A stretch of DNA of 64,000 bases from Odobenus rosmarus divergens (taxonomy: Eukaryota; Chordata; Mammalia; Carnivora; Odobenidae). The position numbers were made by a program, and so were the translations under genes. The first letter of the stretch is position 1; each line of letters opens with the position of its first letter. The stretch covers positions 637,452-701,451 of the forward strand of contig NW_004450661.1 of assembly GCF_000321225.1 (NCBI RefSeq), written 5' to 3'. The notes beneath the pieces were generated by a model. That model did no database searches and was not told the DNA's origin. It was given only the letters and a program-made list of their open reading frames with translations. This document shows positions 55,040 through 64,000 of this stretch, piece after piece.

Positions 55040-55360
55040 TGTCAATTTTGGTGCTATAAATACTCTATCATGGCCAATATCAAAGTACCATCGCAATGTC
55101 AATGAAGTTGGGAAGAGATGTACAATAGCACCGTTCATACAGCATTTCCACCACACAGGGAAAAGAGATGAAAATAACCTCAAGAGCACGGATAATAGCA
55201 AAATACCGTGAAATCATTAGGAAGCCATGACTTTGGAGTGTCTATTACCTTTGTTCTTAATGTAAAAATGTTAAATTGTACATTGATGTAATTTAATTCA
55301 TAATAAAGGCAGCATTTAACAATTGGCTGAAAATTTAATGACTAGCTCTCATGAGCACAC
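55040..55360. other. Candidate conserved non-coding block
   Basis: Repeat-free, AT-rich and CpG-retaining (ccatcgcaatgtc, gcaccgttcat, gagcacggataatag). It has tgctataaatactc, gatgtaatttaattcataataaagg and aacaattgg cores. Resembles regulatory DNA but is unproven. Confidence 0.4.
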
Positions 55361-55369
55361 CACTTTGTG

Positions 55370-55660
55370 TCTGTCTTCCTGCCCAGGGCTCCTGTGACCT
55401 CTTCGGTCCTTGTCCTCTGTATACTTCAGCTGGGCTCTTTTAATAGCTTCCTAACCTGCCTCCCAGCTCTGGCCTTCCCCATTCCCAACCACGCTGTTCT
55501 ACGTTTTCAAAATGTAGTTCCTAATTGCCCTAGCTAACACATGGCAGCTATCCCATGTCTGCAAATTAAGCATAAACTCTTTTCCTGAAAAGTCAAGGCC
55601 CTGTACAACAAGATCCCAAGCCTTCCTTTCTAATTCTATCTCCCAACTAGCACATTGTTG
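55370..55660 (+). mobile_element. L2 3' region
   Basis: cttttaatagcttcctaacctgcctcccagctctggcc...aaactcttttcctgaaaagtcaaggccctgtacaacaagatccc. The standard sense L2 layout (rest continues near 55981-56095). Confidence 0.65.
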
Positions 55661-55830
55661 GTCTCTTGTACTCCAGGGGCTGACAGACCTGGTTTTGAAT
55701 TTCACCTTTGCCATTTATTAGTTAAGTGACCTGGGACAAGTTACTTAACTTCTCTGATCATTAGTTCCCTCATCTGAAAAATGGGATAAGTCATCGAATG
55801 GAGGATTAAACCAGATCACACATAATATTC
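55661..55830 (+). mobile_element. MIR, inserted in L2
   Basis: gacctggttttgaatttcacctttgccatttattagttaagtgacctgggacaagttacttaacttctc...ctcatctgaaaaatggg. Very clear core. Confidence 0.9.
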
Positions 55831-56120
55831 CTAAATCAGTGACCAGCCCATTTAAGGCAGTGGTATTACCTTCTATTTATGAGTTTATCCTGTGTGTAAA
55901 CACTGGTTCTTTATCATAATTTTCTCACTGTTGTCCCCACTTGATAAATAAATAGAGATGTTTGACAGCCATCTCTGCTAAGTACAGATTCACATTTCCT
56001 ATGCCATGCTATGCCCTGGCCAGTCTGTTTAATTTCCTATTCTTTGCTAGCATTCACCCTTCTCCATTTCTAAGCTTTTACTCGTGCAGGAGTAAAACTT
56101 AGAAAACTCATCCATCCACT
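55831..56120 (+). mobile_element. L2 continuation and flank of L1
   Basis: 55981-56095 (tgccctggccagtctg...tctccatttctaagcttttactcg) is consistent with continued L2. The remainder is unassigned. Confidence 0.35.
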
Positions 56121-57020
56121 CAATAATAGAAAGACACAGAACCCAATTAAAAAGAAGGCAAAGGATTTGAATAGACATTTCTCAAACACACGCACACAAA
56201 CACAAACACAAATGGCCAAAAGCACATGAAGAGATGCTCAACATCATTAGTAATTAGAGAAATGCAAATCAAAACCAAATGAGATACCACTTCACACCCA
56301 CCAGGATGTCTATCATCAAAAAGACAGACAATAACAAGGTTATGGAGAAATTGGAGCCCTCATTCATTGTTGGTGGGAATGTAATAAGGTGCAGACAGTT
56401 TGGGAAACTCTTTGGCAGTTTCTCAAAAAGTTGAACATAGAGATAAACATATGACTCAGTAATTCCAGTCCTGGGTATACACTCAAGAAGAATGAGAGCC
56501 TCTGTTCACACCAAAACTTGTACATGAGTGTTCGTTGCACCATTACTCATAGTAGTCAAAGGTGGACATGACCCAAATGTTCATCAACTAATGAATGGAT
56601 AAACAAAATGTGGTCTATCCATACAATGGATTTATTCTGCTATAAAAAGAAATGAAGTATCAATACATGCTACAACATGGATGAACCTTGAAATCATGCT
56701 AAGTGAAAGAAGGCAGTCACAAAAGACTACATATTGTATGATTTCATTAATGTCTAGAGTAGGGAAATCTATAGACACAGAACATAGTTTAATGGTTGCC
56801 TGAGGTTGGAGAGTGGTGGGCGGGGGTGGGTGGGAAATAGGGGTGACTGCTCATTAGTGACGGGTTTCTTTTTGGGGTGACAAAAATGTTCTAAACTTAG
56901 ATTTGGTGATAGGATTTGTGACAGTTGCACACTGCTGTGAATATACTAAAAATCATTGCATTATACACTTTAAAAGAGTGAATTTTGTAGTATTTGAAGT
57001 ATATCTCAATAAAGATTTAA
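56121..57020 (+). mobile_element. L1 3' end, copy A (older)
   Basis: Sequence of the L1 ORF2 C-terminus and 3' UTR: gaatagacatttctcaaac, cataatgcaaatcaaaacc-type block at 56263, gttggtgggaatgtaa (56370), aatgaatggataaacaaaatg, acaacatggatgaacc (56673), then atctcaataaag (57002). 5'-truncated, with many stops. It ends directly against a second L1. Confidence 0.9.
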
Positions 57021-57024
57021 AAAA

Positions 57025-59150
57025 TACCTTGAAGGAAACAATCTCATTTACAACTGCAGCAAAAAGAATAAAATACCTAAGAATAAATTTAACCAAGGAG
57101 GGGGAAGATCTACACACTGAAAACTACAAGATGTTGACAAAAGAAATTGAAAAAGACACAAATAAATGGAGATATTCTGGCCTCATGGATTGGAAGAATT
57201 AATATTGTTAAAATGTCCACACTACCCAAAGCAATCTACAGATTTAATGCAATCCCTATCAAAATTGCAGTGGCATTTTTTCACAGAAATATAGCAAACA
57301 ATCCTAAAATTCATATAGAACAACAAAAGATCCCAAATAGCCAAAACAATCTTGAAAAAGAAGAACAAAGCTGCATCAAAATATCACACTTCCTAGTTTC
57401 AAACTATATTATAAAGTTATAGTAACCAATACAGTATGGTGTTGGCATAAAAAACAGACTCATAGATCAATGGAACAGAAATAAGCCCATGTATATATGG
57501 TCAATTAATTTATGACAAAGGAGCCAAGAATATACAATGGGAGAAAGGACAGTCTTTTCAATAAATGGTGTTGGGAAAACCAGAGTTCTCTCTTACACCA
57601 TATACAAAAAATCAACACAAAGACTTGAATGTGGGACCTGAAACCATAAATGCCTAGAAGAAAACACAGGTGGTAAGCTCCTTGACTTCAGTCTTGGTAA
57701 TGATTTTTTGGATTTGACACCAAAAGCAAAAATGAACAAGTGGGACTACGTTAAACTAAGAAGCTTCTGCACAGCAAAGGAAACCATTAAGAAAATGAGA
57801 AGTCGTCCTATGAAATGGGAGAAAGTATTTATAAACCATAAGTCCAATAAGTGGTTAATATCCAAAATATGTAAGAACTCATATAACTCTATAGGGAAAA
57901 AAAAGGCATCAAAAAATGGGCAGAGAAATTGAACAGACATTTTTCCAAAGAAGACATACAAATGGCCAACCGGTACATGAAAAGGTGTTCAACATCACTA
58001 ATCATCAGGGAAATGCAAATCAAAACCACAATGAGATATCCCCTCACATCTGTTAGAATGCTATCATACAAAACATAGGAGTTAAGTGTTGGCAAGGATG
58101 TGGAGAAAAGAAAATAATTTTGCACTGTTGATGGGAATGTAAATTGGTGCAACTAGTATGAAAACTGCTACAGAGGTTCCTCAAAAAATTAAAAATAGAA
58201 CTAGCATATGATCCGGCACTTCTACTTCTGGGTATACACAAAGGAAAGGAACTTGCTACCTCATTTAGCTACACCCCATTGTTTATTGCAGCCTTGTTTG
58301 CAACAGCCAAGACACAGCAACAATTCAAATGTTGGACAATGGATGAATGGATGGAGAAAATGTGATAGATATAATGAAATATTATTCAGCCATAAAAAGA
58401 AGGAAATTCTGCCATTTGTGACAACATGGATGATCTTGAGGGCATAATGCTAAGTGAAATAAGCCAGACAGAGAGACAAATACTGCTTGGTATCACTTAC
58501 ATGTGGAACCAAAAAAAAAAAAAAAAGTCAAGTTCAAACTCACAGAAACAGAGAAAAGAAATGTGCCAGGGGTTTGGGGGTGGGGAAAATAGGGAAGGGT
58601 TGGTAGAAGAACACAAACTTTCACCATAAGAAGTATCAGGTCTGAGGAGCTAACGTAAAACATGACTAGAGTTGACTACCTGTATTATGTTATTTAAATT
58701 TGCTAACAGAGTAGAAATTAAATGTTCTCACCAAAAATAAATAAATAAATAAAAATTAGAATGATAAATAGGGGCACCTGGGTGGCTCAGTCAGTTAAGT
58801 ATCCAACTCTTGATTTTGGCTCTGGTCATGATCCCAGGGTCCTGGGATGGAGCCCTGCATCTGGCTTCCTTGCTCAGTGGGGAGTCTGCTTCTCCCTCTC
58901 CCTCTGGCCCTCCCCCCTGCTCCTGCTTTTGCTCACTCTCTCTCTCTCTCTAAAATGAATAAATAAAAAACTTTTTAAAAAATGATAAATATGTGAGGTG
59001 ATGGATATATTAATTAGCTAGATGGTGGGGATATTTTCACAATGCATACACATCTCAAATCATCACTTTAAATATCAATTTTATGATTTTATTTGTACAA
59101 TACAATTTTTATTTGTCAATTATACCGCAATAAAGCTGGGAAAAAAAAGC
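57025..59150 (+). mobile_element. L1 3' end, copy B, split by a SINE
   Basis: 5'-truncated L1. A broken ORF2 C-terminal coding region runs from about 57060 to 58480 (frames at 57060-57200, 57147-57422 and 57708-57932 shift relative to one another), followed by an A-rich/G-rich 3' UTR and caataaagc near 59130. It repeats the same ORF2 end present in copy A. A SINE sits in its 3' UTR at 58771. Confidence 0.92.
58771..58980 (+). mobile_element. CAN-SINE, long type, inserted in L1
   Basis: Head ggggcacctgggtggctcag, tail aatgaataaataaaaaactttttaaaa. The duplication aatgataaata is perfect at 58760-58770 and 58981-58991. Confidence 0.96.
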
Positions 59151-60480
59151 CCTTAAAAAAACTTTATCCATCCATCAAAAATGATGGTGCCTACCTAGTG
59201 CCTGCCTTCCTACTCCCAGTTGGCTGCAATTTCTCCCTCTCCTAAGCCCAGAATTCACTAGATGTTGTTTCTTCCCTCACTCCTATGCTAATTATTTATG
59301 TACCATTTTCATCTATTAGACTAAATAGCCTCAAATTTTGTGAATGTGCAAAATGGAGCAGATTCAGTAGTATTCCTGCAGGATCACTGACTCTTGTTAT
59401 GTTTTTTTTTTTTTTCACACAGGAAGAAAAGGTGTGCATTTGAGCCCACACAGGAGGAAGCTGTGCCTGACCTGGGCCCGCTCACGGGAGTGTGTTGCAC
59501 ACATGTGTGCCATACAGCACGGCGTGCATGTTTGTGGGGTTGGGGGAGCTAGCAAATCTCTAATTAGGTAAAATCTACTGCAAAGCGATGACTGAGTTTT
59601 ACCAACTGGGTCTCTCCTGTGGCCCTTAGCCCTGTGCCTCACGTGAGGCGTGCATGTGAAATTCTTCCCGTGGCACTCAGTTTGAGACTCTAACCAACAG
59701 AAAATTGAGCAAAATTGCTGACAGGATGACCACCGAGGCCAAAATGGAATTTATTCTGCTGCAGTTTTAAATGTTTCTTTCGCCCTGTGGCATTTTCCTT
59801 TGGGACAACACATTATCTTTGATGTGACTTATTAACAAAAATGTGTAACCCTCCTCCCCTGCCCCCAGCGTGAGCCCTAGCGCACCCTGGATAAATGGAG
59901 AAAGGCTGGTTTTGTTCCTTTGGCTCCTGGGTGCTCCCCAGGGGATAGGAAGCTGGTAGAAATCCCATACTGAGGCACGAAGTTGGTGAACAGTGTGGCT
60001 AATACCCCAAGAGAGCAGAGCAGGAGCAGGAGCAGGACGAGAAGCAGCCTTCACCAGCCACAGAACCCTAGTGCAGAGGCAAAGTGCAGAGGCAAAGAAG
60101 TGACGGTGGAAAGGAGTCCTGTCTGTCTAGGGCAAAAGAACCAGGTGGCCTTTGCCAACCGGAAGACTCAGTGTCTTCTATGCGAATGTGTTTGTTCTGA
60201 AGAGGGCTGCCGAGGAGCACGCCCTGAAATCTAATTTAAATCTTTTTCCCCAGCGAAGATCAAGCAGAAAAGACAGAGGCAATCCATTTTCACAGAGTGT
60301 GGTCCCGAGCGGTCAGTTGCTGCCAGTGTCCCTGCTGCCTCATTTGCTGGTCACTGACATTGAAGTAAAAGCACACATCGATGGTCACATATGCACCTGC
60401 GCACACGCGCAAAACACACACAGGCACACCTGCCCTCCCGTGCAGCGGGCACTCGTGGGTGCTAAAGCTGTTCTGTAGAT
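59151..60480. other. Unique sequence
   Basis: No interspersed repeat is recognised. There is a T14 run at 59402-59415 and a TG/CA-rich patch at 59490-59530 and 60375-60425. Short frames on both strands match nothing. Confidence 0.4.
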
Positions 60481-60539
60481 GCTCGGAGCAGGGATGAAGT
60501 CAGTTGCTTGTATAAGACTGAGCTAGGAGACAAATCCAG

Positions 60540-60660
60540 AGCGCAATTCTTTCAGAGCAGGGCGGGGGCGGAAAAAAAAAGCATTCGTGCAGCGCCACCT
60601 AGCGGTACTTATACATCATTACAGTCTTGGGTCCAAAGGGTAAGACTCCGCGAGAAAGAC
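60540..60660. promoter_or_regulatory. CpG-retaining patch with GC box
   Basis: About nine CpGs in 120 bases against a CpG-poor background, with a GC-box-like gggcgggggcgg at 60560-60571 and the CTCF-like site within. There is no evidence of a gene start downstream on either strand. Confidence 0.4.
60591..60605 (-). promoter_or_regulatory. CTCF-like binding site
   Basis: On the minus strand it reads CCGCTAGGTGGCGCT, close to the well-known CTCF core CCANNAGGTGGCGCT/CCASYAGRKGGCRS. The essential AGGTGGCGC segment is intact. In genome folding the orientation would point leftward. A single-site motif match still needs binding evidence. Confidence 0.55.
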
Positions 60661-61384
60661 GTAACCTTGGACTTCACCTTCAAACGTATATTGCAGCTTT
60701 TCATCTGCAACTCATGGAGTTGTGTGCAGCGCTGGTTGCCTGCAACACTGCTTGTGGCACGTTGCCTCCAGGCCCCGGTTCCTATTCCTGTACTTTTTGG
60801 CAGCTCCCAGCTATTCCTCCTCTACTTCCCAGACATTCCTCTGATAAAGTTCTGATCCCTTTTAACATATTCTCCTGGGAACTGTAACTTCCAGCTGTTA
60901 TCACTCACTTGCCCAGATGTTGGATCTGGCTCTGAGGACAGGTTTCGTCTACTGCATGATTTTCGCCTAGGGCTGCCCTGCCACCTCCACCTTCACCTTG
61001 TGCTCCAAGTCCCAGCCTGCCTTTGAGGATAAGGCTTGAATGCCAAAGTTCATTTCATCTCCAACTGGACTCTCCCAGGGCTGAGCTCCTACTCGCTTGC
61101 AGTCTGGGGAGACCCTGGGGGCCTCCTCTTATATATATACTAGTTAAATCATAACCTCTGAAGTTAACTGTGTGGCTCCTGTTGGCTTTTGAGAGCCCAG
61201 GGAGATTGGAAGTCCCAAGTAACCAATAAGGGAGACTAGACCATGCAGTGTTTGTATTTGTGACACGAGGCTGCAGTGAGCCTGCACCAGCCGTCTTATC
61301 CCTGTGCTAGGTAATTTCTTCCTTAGCTCCTCCCAGCAAAAAGAGAGTGGGTCATTGCATCCTTTGGGAAAGGCTGGAAGAACA
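60661..61384. other. Unique sequence
   Basis: Nothing recognised. Confidence 0.4.
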
Positions 61385-61475
61385 AAATCCATAGAAGTTA
61401 AGCCACTTGCTCGTGATCACACAATGCAGCATAGAAGAGAAGAAGCTAGGACCTGGGTCTCCCAACTTCCAGCTT
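61385..61475 (-). mobile_element. MIR, antisense, short
   Basis: gaagttaagccacttgctcgtgatcacacaatgcagcatagaag followed by ctaggacctgggtctcc. Confidence 0.6.
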
Positions 61476-61769
61476 TGGTGCCTCCTTCTGTGGTCAGGCT
61501 GGCCTGGGCTTCGGACACTCTGGCTGAACTTCCCTCTCTGTGAAATGACATTGACATTGCAAAATGCATGTTGGTGGTTGGAAGTCAAAGAGCTATCTGA
61601 AGTGACAGGTCCCTTGAATCTCCTGCACCTTCCGGTAGAGTCCTGTGTGGGAAGCTGGAAGCATTTGTGTTAAAGTAAATGTATGCACTGTTTACATGCT
61701 TTACCTTTTTAGCTGCAATAATGTGTCTACTAATGTACTAGGTGGGGTCAGAAAGCCTGGTGGTGACTA
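61476..61769. other. Unassigned sequence
   Basis: A weak sense-MIR resemblance (tctggctgaacttccctctctgtgaaatgac, 61522) is the only signal. Confidence 0.4.
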
Positions 61770-61876
61770 CCCACTCTCCCTCTTCCTCTCTCCCCTCCCC
61801 CCCTTTCCCCCCCTGTCTTTCTCTGCTCATCTTATTTCTCCTCTTCCTTCTCCATCCCTCTCTTGAATCCTTCCTC
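61770..61876. repeat. Polypyrimidine tract
   Basis: About 105 bases that are almost all C and T, with C7-C8 and (TCCC)n segments. It has triplex potential, with G4 potential on the other strand through ggggg runs. Confidence 0.85.
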
Positions 61877-62090
61877 AGCAAAAATTACTAGCAACAAATA
61901 AATTGTCCTTTGATGATGAATCCAGCTATCCACCCTAGAGTGAGGGAACTAATACCCTAACTGAGTAACCAATTCTCTTTGCCTAAGACTTGTCCAGTTT
62001 TGAACTGAAACTCTTGTGTGGACAAATCAAGGTGGTTGGTCCCTTTAGATCCAAACACTGTGTGGCTGCTGAGGTAATAACCTCATCTTC
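61877..62090. other. Unassigned sequence
   Basis: Nothing recognised. Confidence 0.4.
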
Positions 62091-62103
62091 TGCACCCTTT
62101 CTT

Positions 62104-62306
62104 TTTTTTTTTTTTTAAGATTTTATGTATTTATTTGACAGAGAGAGAGACACAGCGAGAGAGGGAACACAAGCAGGGGGAGTGGGAGAGGGAGAAGCAG
62201 GCTTCTCGAAGAGTGGGGAGCCCGATGCGGGGCTCGATCCCAGGACCCTGGGATCATGACCTGAGCCGAAGGCAGACACTTAACGACTGAACCACCCAGG
62301 CGCCCC
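62104..62306 (-). mobile_element. CAN-SINE, long type
   Basis: Near-consensus antisense copy: T14, aagattttatgtatttattt, gggatcatgacctgagccga, ccacccaggcgcccc. The duplication tgcaccctttctt is perfect at 62091-62103 and 62307-62319. Confidence 0.97.
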
Positions 62307-62384
62307 TGCACCCTTTCTTATACATTTGCAACAAATGTCCATGGCTATGAGTAATCTAGATGCATCTCTTCTATGAAATCCATG

Positions 62385-62650
62385 AAGCGCCTGGCCTGCA
62401 GGATGGTCCTCTCCCTCCCCCAACTCTGTTCCATGTCCCCAAACCTGGCTCAACTTCTCTTTTTCAGTCAATACTCCCTTGGCATACTTTAACCATATTC
62501 TAGATTGAGACATTTGTCTTCTTTGCTTGACTCTTTCCTTCATTACCTACGTGCAATTAATCACCAAGTTCTGTTGATTTATACTTTGAAATGTCTGTGG
62601 AGTACACCTTTTCCCATCTTTACTACCATCATAATAACAATTATAATAAA
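62385..62650 (+). mobile_element. L2 fragment
   Basis: tgactctttccttcattacctacgtgcaattaatcaccaagttctgttgatttatactttgaaatgtct matches the L2 pattern ending caatcagtcaccaagtcctgt...taaatatct. C/T-rich upstream. Confidence 0.55.
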
Positions 62651-62894
62651 AACCAACCCCAACTCTAAGGACCAGTTGAAGTTGATTCAAGAAAGAACGG
62701 AAGGAGAGGAATAGGAATCAACAGTCTATAGAATTCAGAATTTCCCCCAAATTATTTGATGATGAAACTCATTTTTCACAGAGCAGCTAATGGAACCATC
62801 GTTCCATGAAGTACAATTTGGTAAAGGCTCATCCAGCCCACAGATGCACTGTTTTGCAGAATTAGAAAGAATGTTTAAGAACGTCGGGTAGAGC
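62651..62894. other. Unassigned sequence
   Basis: Nothing recognised. Confidence 0.4.
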
Positions 62895-63025
62895 TGTATA
62901 ATTTTATACATGAAAACTCTGAGACCCTAAGGGTTACAGCACCACAAGCCACATGGCTCACCTGCAGGAGACCGAGGCTTTGAATCAGGTCTCCTGACTC
63001 TGTTCAGGGTTCTCTATACTGTACC
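62895..63025 (-). mobile_element. MIR, antisense
   Basis: ttatacatgaaaactctgagaccctaaggg...gccacatggctcacctgcaggagaccgaggctttgaatcaggtctcctgactc. Confidence 0.65.
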
Positions 63026-63039
63026 ATCCACTCTCTCCT

Positions 63040-63260
63040 CTTGGGCGATCTGCATTTTGCAACCCTTCACTGAAATAGTCTTCCTCTCTCCCCACTGAAA
63101 TTCTACCCATAATTTAAGGCCAAGCTCAACTTTCAACTAAATTCTTCTACATCATTTGCTAACCACACAAGCCCACACAGGTGTCAACTTCTGCTAAATT
63201 ATTGTTAACAGTTGTTTTTATCATCCAGTGTGTTACCTAGTATCAAGCATTAAAAATACC
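63040..63260 (+). mobile_element. L2 fragment
   Basis: cactgaaatagtcttcctctctccccactg...cataatttaaggccaagctcaactttcaactaaattcttc, the L2 3' region (tttaaggctcagctcaaatgtcacctc type). Confidence 0.55.
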
Positions 63261-63331
63261 TAGTACATGTATCACCACGAGCCAAGCTTGTGACCATGGC
63301 ATTCATTTATAATCTGCTATATCCTTTTAAA

Positions 63332-63536
63332 TATTTTATTTATATAATTTTTTTTGTGAGAGAGAGGGTGAGCACATGAGTGGGGGGAGGGGCAAAGGGA
63401 GAGGGAGAGAATCTCGAGGAGACTCCACGCTGAGCACAGAGCCCCTGGTGGGACTCTATCTTATGACCCTGAGATCACGACCTGGACCAAAACCAAGAGT
63501 CAAATGCTTAACCGACTGAGCCACCCAGGCACCCCT
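63332..63536 (-). mobile_element. CAN-SINE, long type, with 22-base target duplication
   Basis: Antisense copy ending gactgagccacccaggcacccc. The flanking duplications at 63310-63331 and 63537-63558 match at 21 of 22 positions (tat/cat difference), unusually long. The head is intact. Confidence 0.96.
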
Positions 63537-63558
63537 TAATCTGCTACATCCTTTTAAA

Positions 63559-63854
63559 CTGAGCCTAGAAAGAGCTTCAGAATCCATGATACTTTCAGCC
63601 TGCCTGATACACAGACGGCCACAGCCAACCAGCCATGGCCAGCACATGACATGAAACTTCTTTAAGGCCCTGATTTTGTTGTTAAACTATCTCACGTGTG
63701 TGGCTTTTGGACCCTCCTGCACAGTAGAGCCAATGTCTCCAAATTCTTTCACTAAACCATTAGCTCCAAGTATAGTCCTCTGCCCTGATAACTGTGCAGG
63801 AATTGTTAGAATGTCTGAATATCAATGTGGAACTGACAAGATTTACATAATGCT
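63559..63854. other. Unassigned sequence
   Basis: Nothing recognised. Confidence 0.4.
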
Positions 63855-63950
63855 TCATTACAAAGCACTTTCACACATGGTACCACATTTAATGAATTCT
63901 CACCACCCGGGGAAGTAGGTATGATTCAGCCCCCCAATTCCTACTAGACA
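63855..63950 (-). mobile_element. MIR, antisense
   Basis: tacaaagcactttcacacatggtaccacatttaatgaattctcaccacccggggaagtaggtatg, the left half of antisense MIR. Confidence 0.6.
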
Positions 63951-64000
63951 GTGCGCTTCTGAGGGACGAGAAGCTTCTGTTGCTGATTGGCCTCTCTGGG

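Noticed and set aside
57060..57932. Possible gene with reverse-transcriptase-like frames
   Set aside because: These are broken ORF2 C-terminal pieces of a truncated L1, not a host gene.
60540..60660. CpG-island promoter
   Set aside because: Too short (about 120 bases), with no initiator, exon or open frame downstream. Kept only as a CpG-retaining regulatory patch.

Overview
This is carnivoran nuclear DNA. It contains about 25 tRNA-Lys-derived CAN-SINEs with the G(G)GGCGCCTGGGTGGCTCAGT head, which are restricted to Carnivora. The long polypyrimidine-tailed subtype with an (AAATAAATAAAATCTT) tail suggests a caniform outside the dog family, such as a bear, seal or mustelid. That narrower placement is inference. 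I found no protein-coding exon, intact retrocopy of a host gene, structural RNA gene or CpG-island promoter. The window is therefore intergenic or deep intronic. All the longer open frames are repeat-derived, antisense to repeats, or unrecognised.

Layout. 0-13.5 kb is a retrovirus graveyard. It holds a minus-strand ERV1-like provirus (3' LTR remnant at the left edge, primer-binding site at 7168-7185, 5' LTR at 7190-7611) carrying four SINEs. Next come an antisense ERVL-type gag-pol relic (about 8-11 kb), an ERVL LTR resembling MER21C (about 12.0-12.9 kb) and an ERV1 LTR (about 13.0-13.5 kb). 13.5-27 kb is mostly unique sequence with old L2 and MIR pieces, one MaLR LTR and the best candidate conserved element (18.88-19.56 kb), which lies beside a degenerate TG/TATG tract. 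27.4-31.1 kb is a second LTR cluster with four LTRs in both orientations. 31-44 kb is low-copy sequence with L2, MIR and hAT-Charlie relics and a (CA)20 microsatellite. 44-50 kb has a SINE nested in a SINE, a MaLR LTR, a HAL1/L1-like relic and a decayed hAT-Charlie transposon with a recognisable antisense transposase C-terminus. 50-56 kb is L2/MIR-rich with two more candidate conserved blocks. 56.1-59.2 kb is two head-to-tail L1 3' ends. 59-64 kb is largely unique, with a strong CTCF-like motif at 60.59 kb.

Nothing here forms a gene system. The elements are independent insertions, and many boundaries were set by target-site duplications read directly from the sequence. Repeat family names come from recognition of motifs, not from a database search. 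Boundaries of old LINE, MIR and LTR relics are approximate to tens of bases. Candidate conserved elements are proposed from composition and motif content only.
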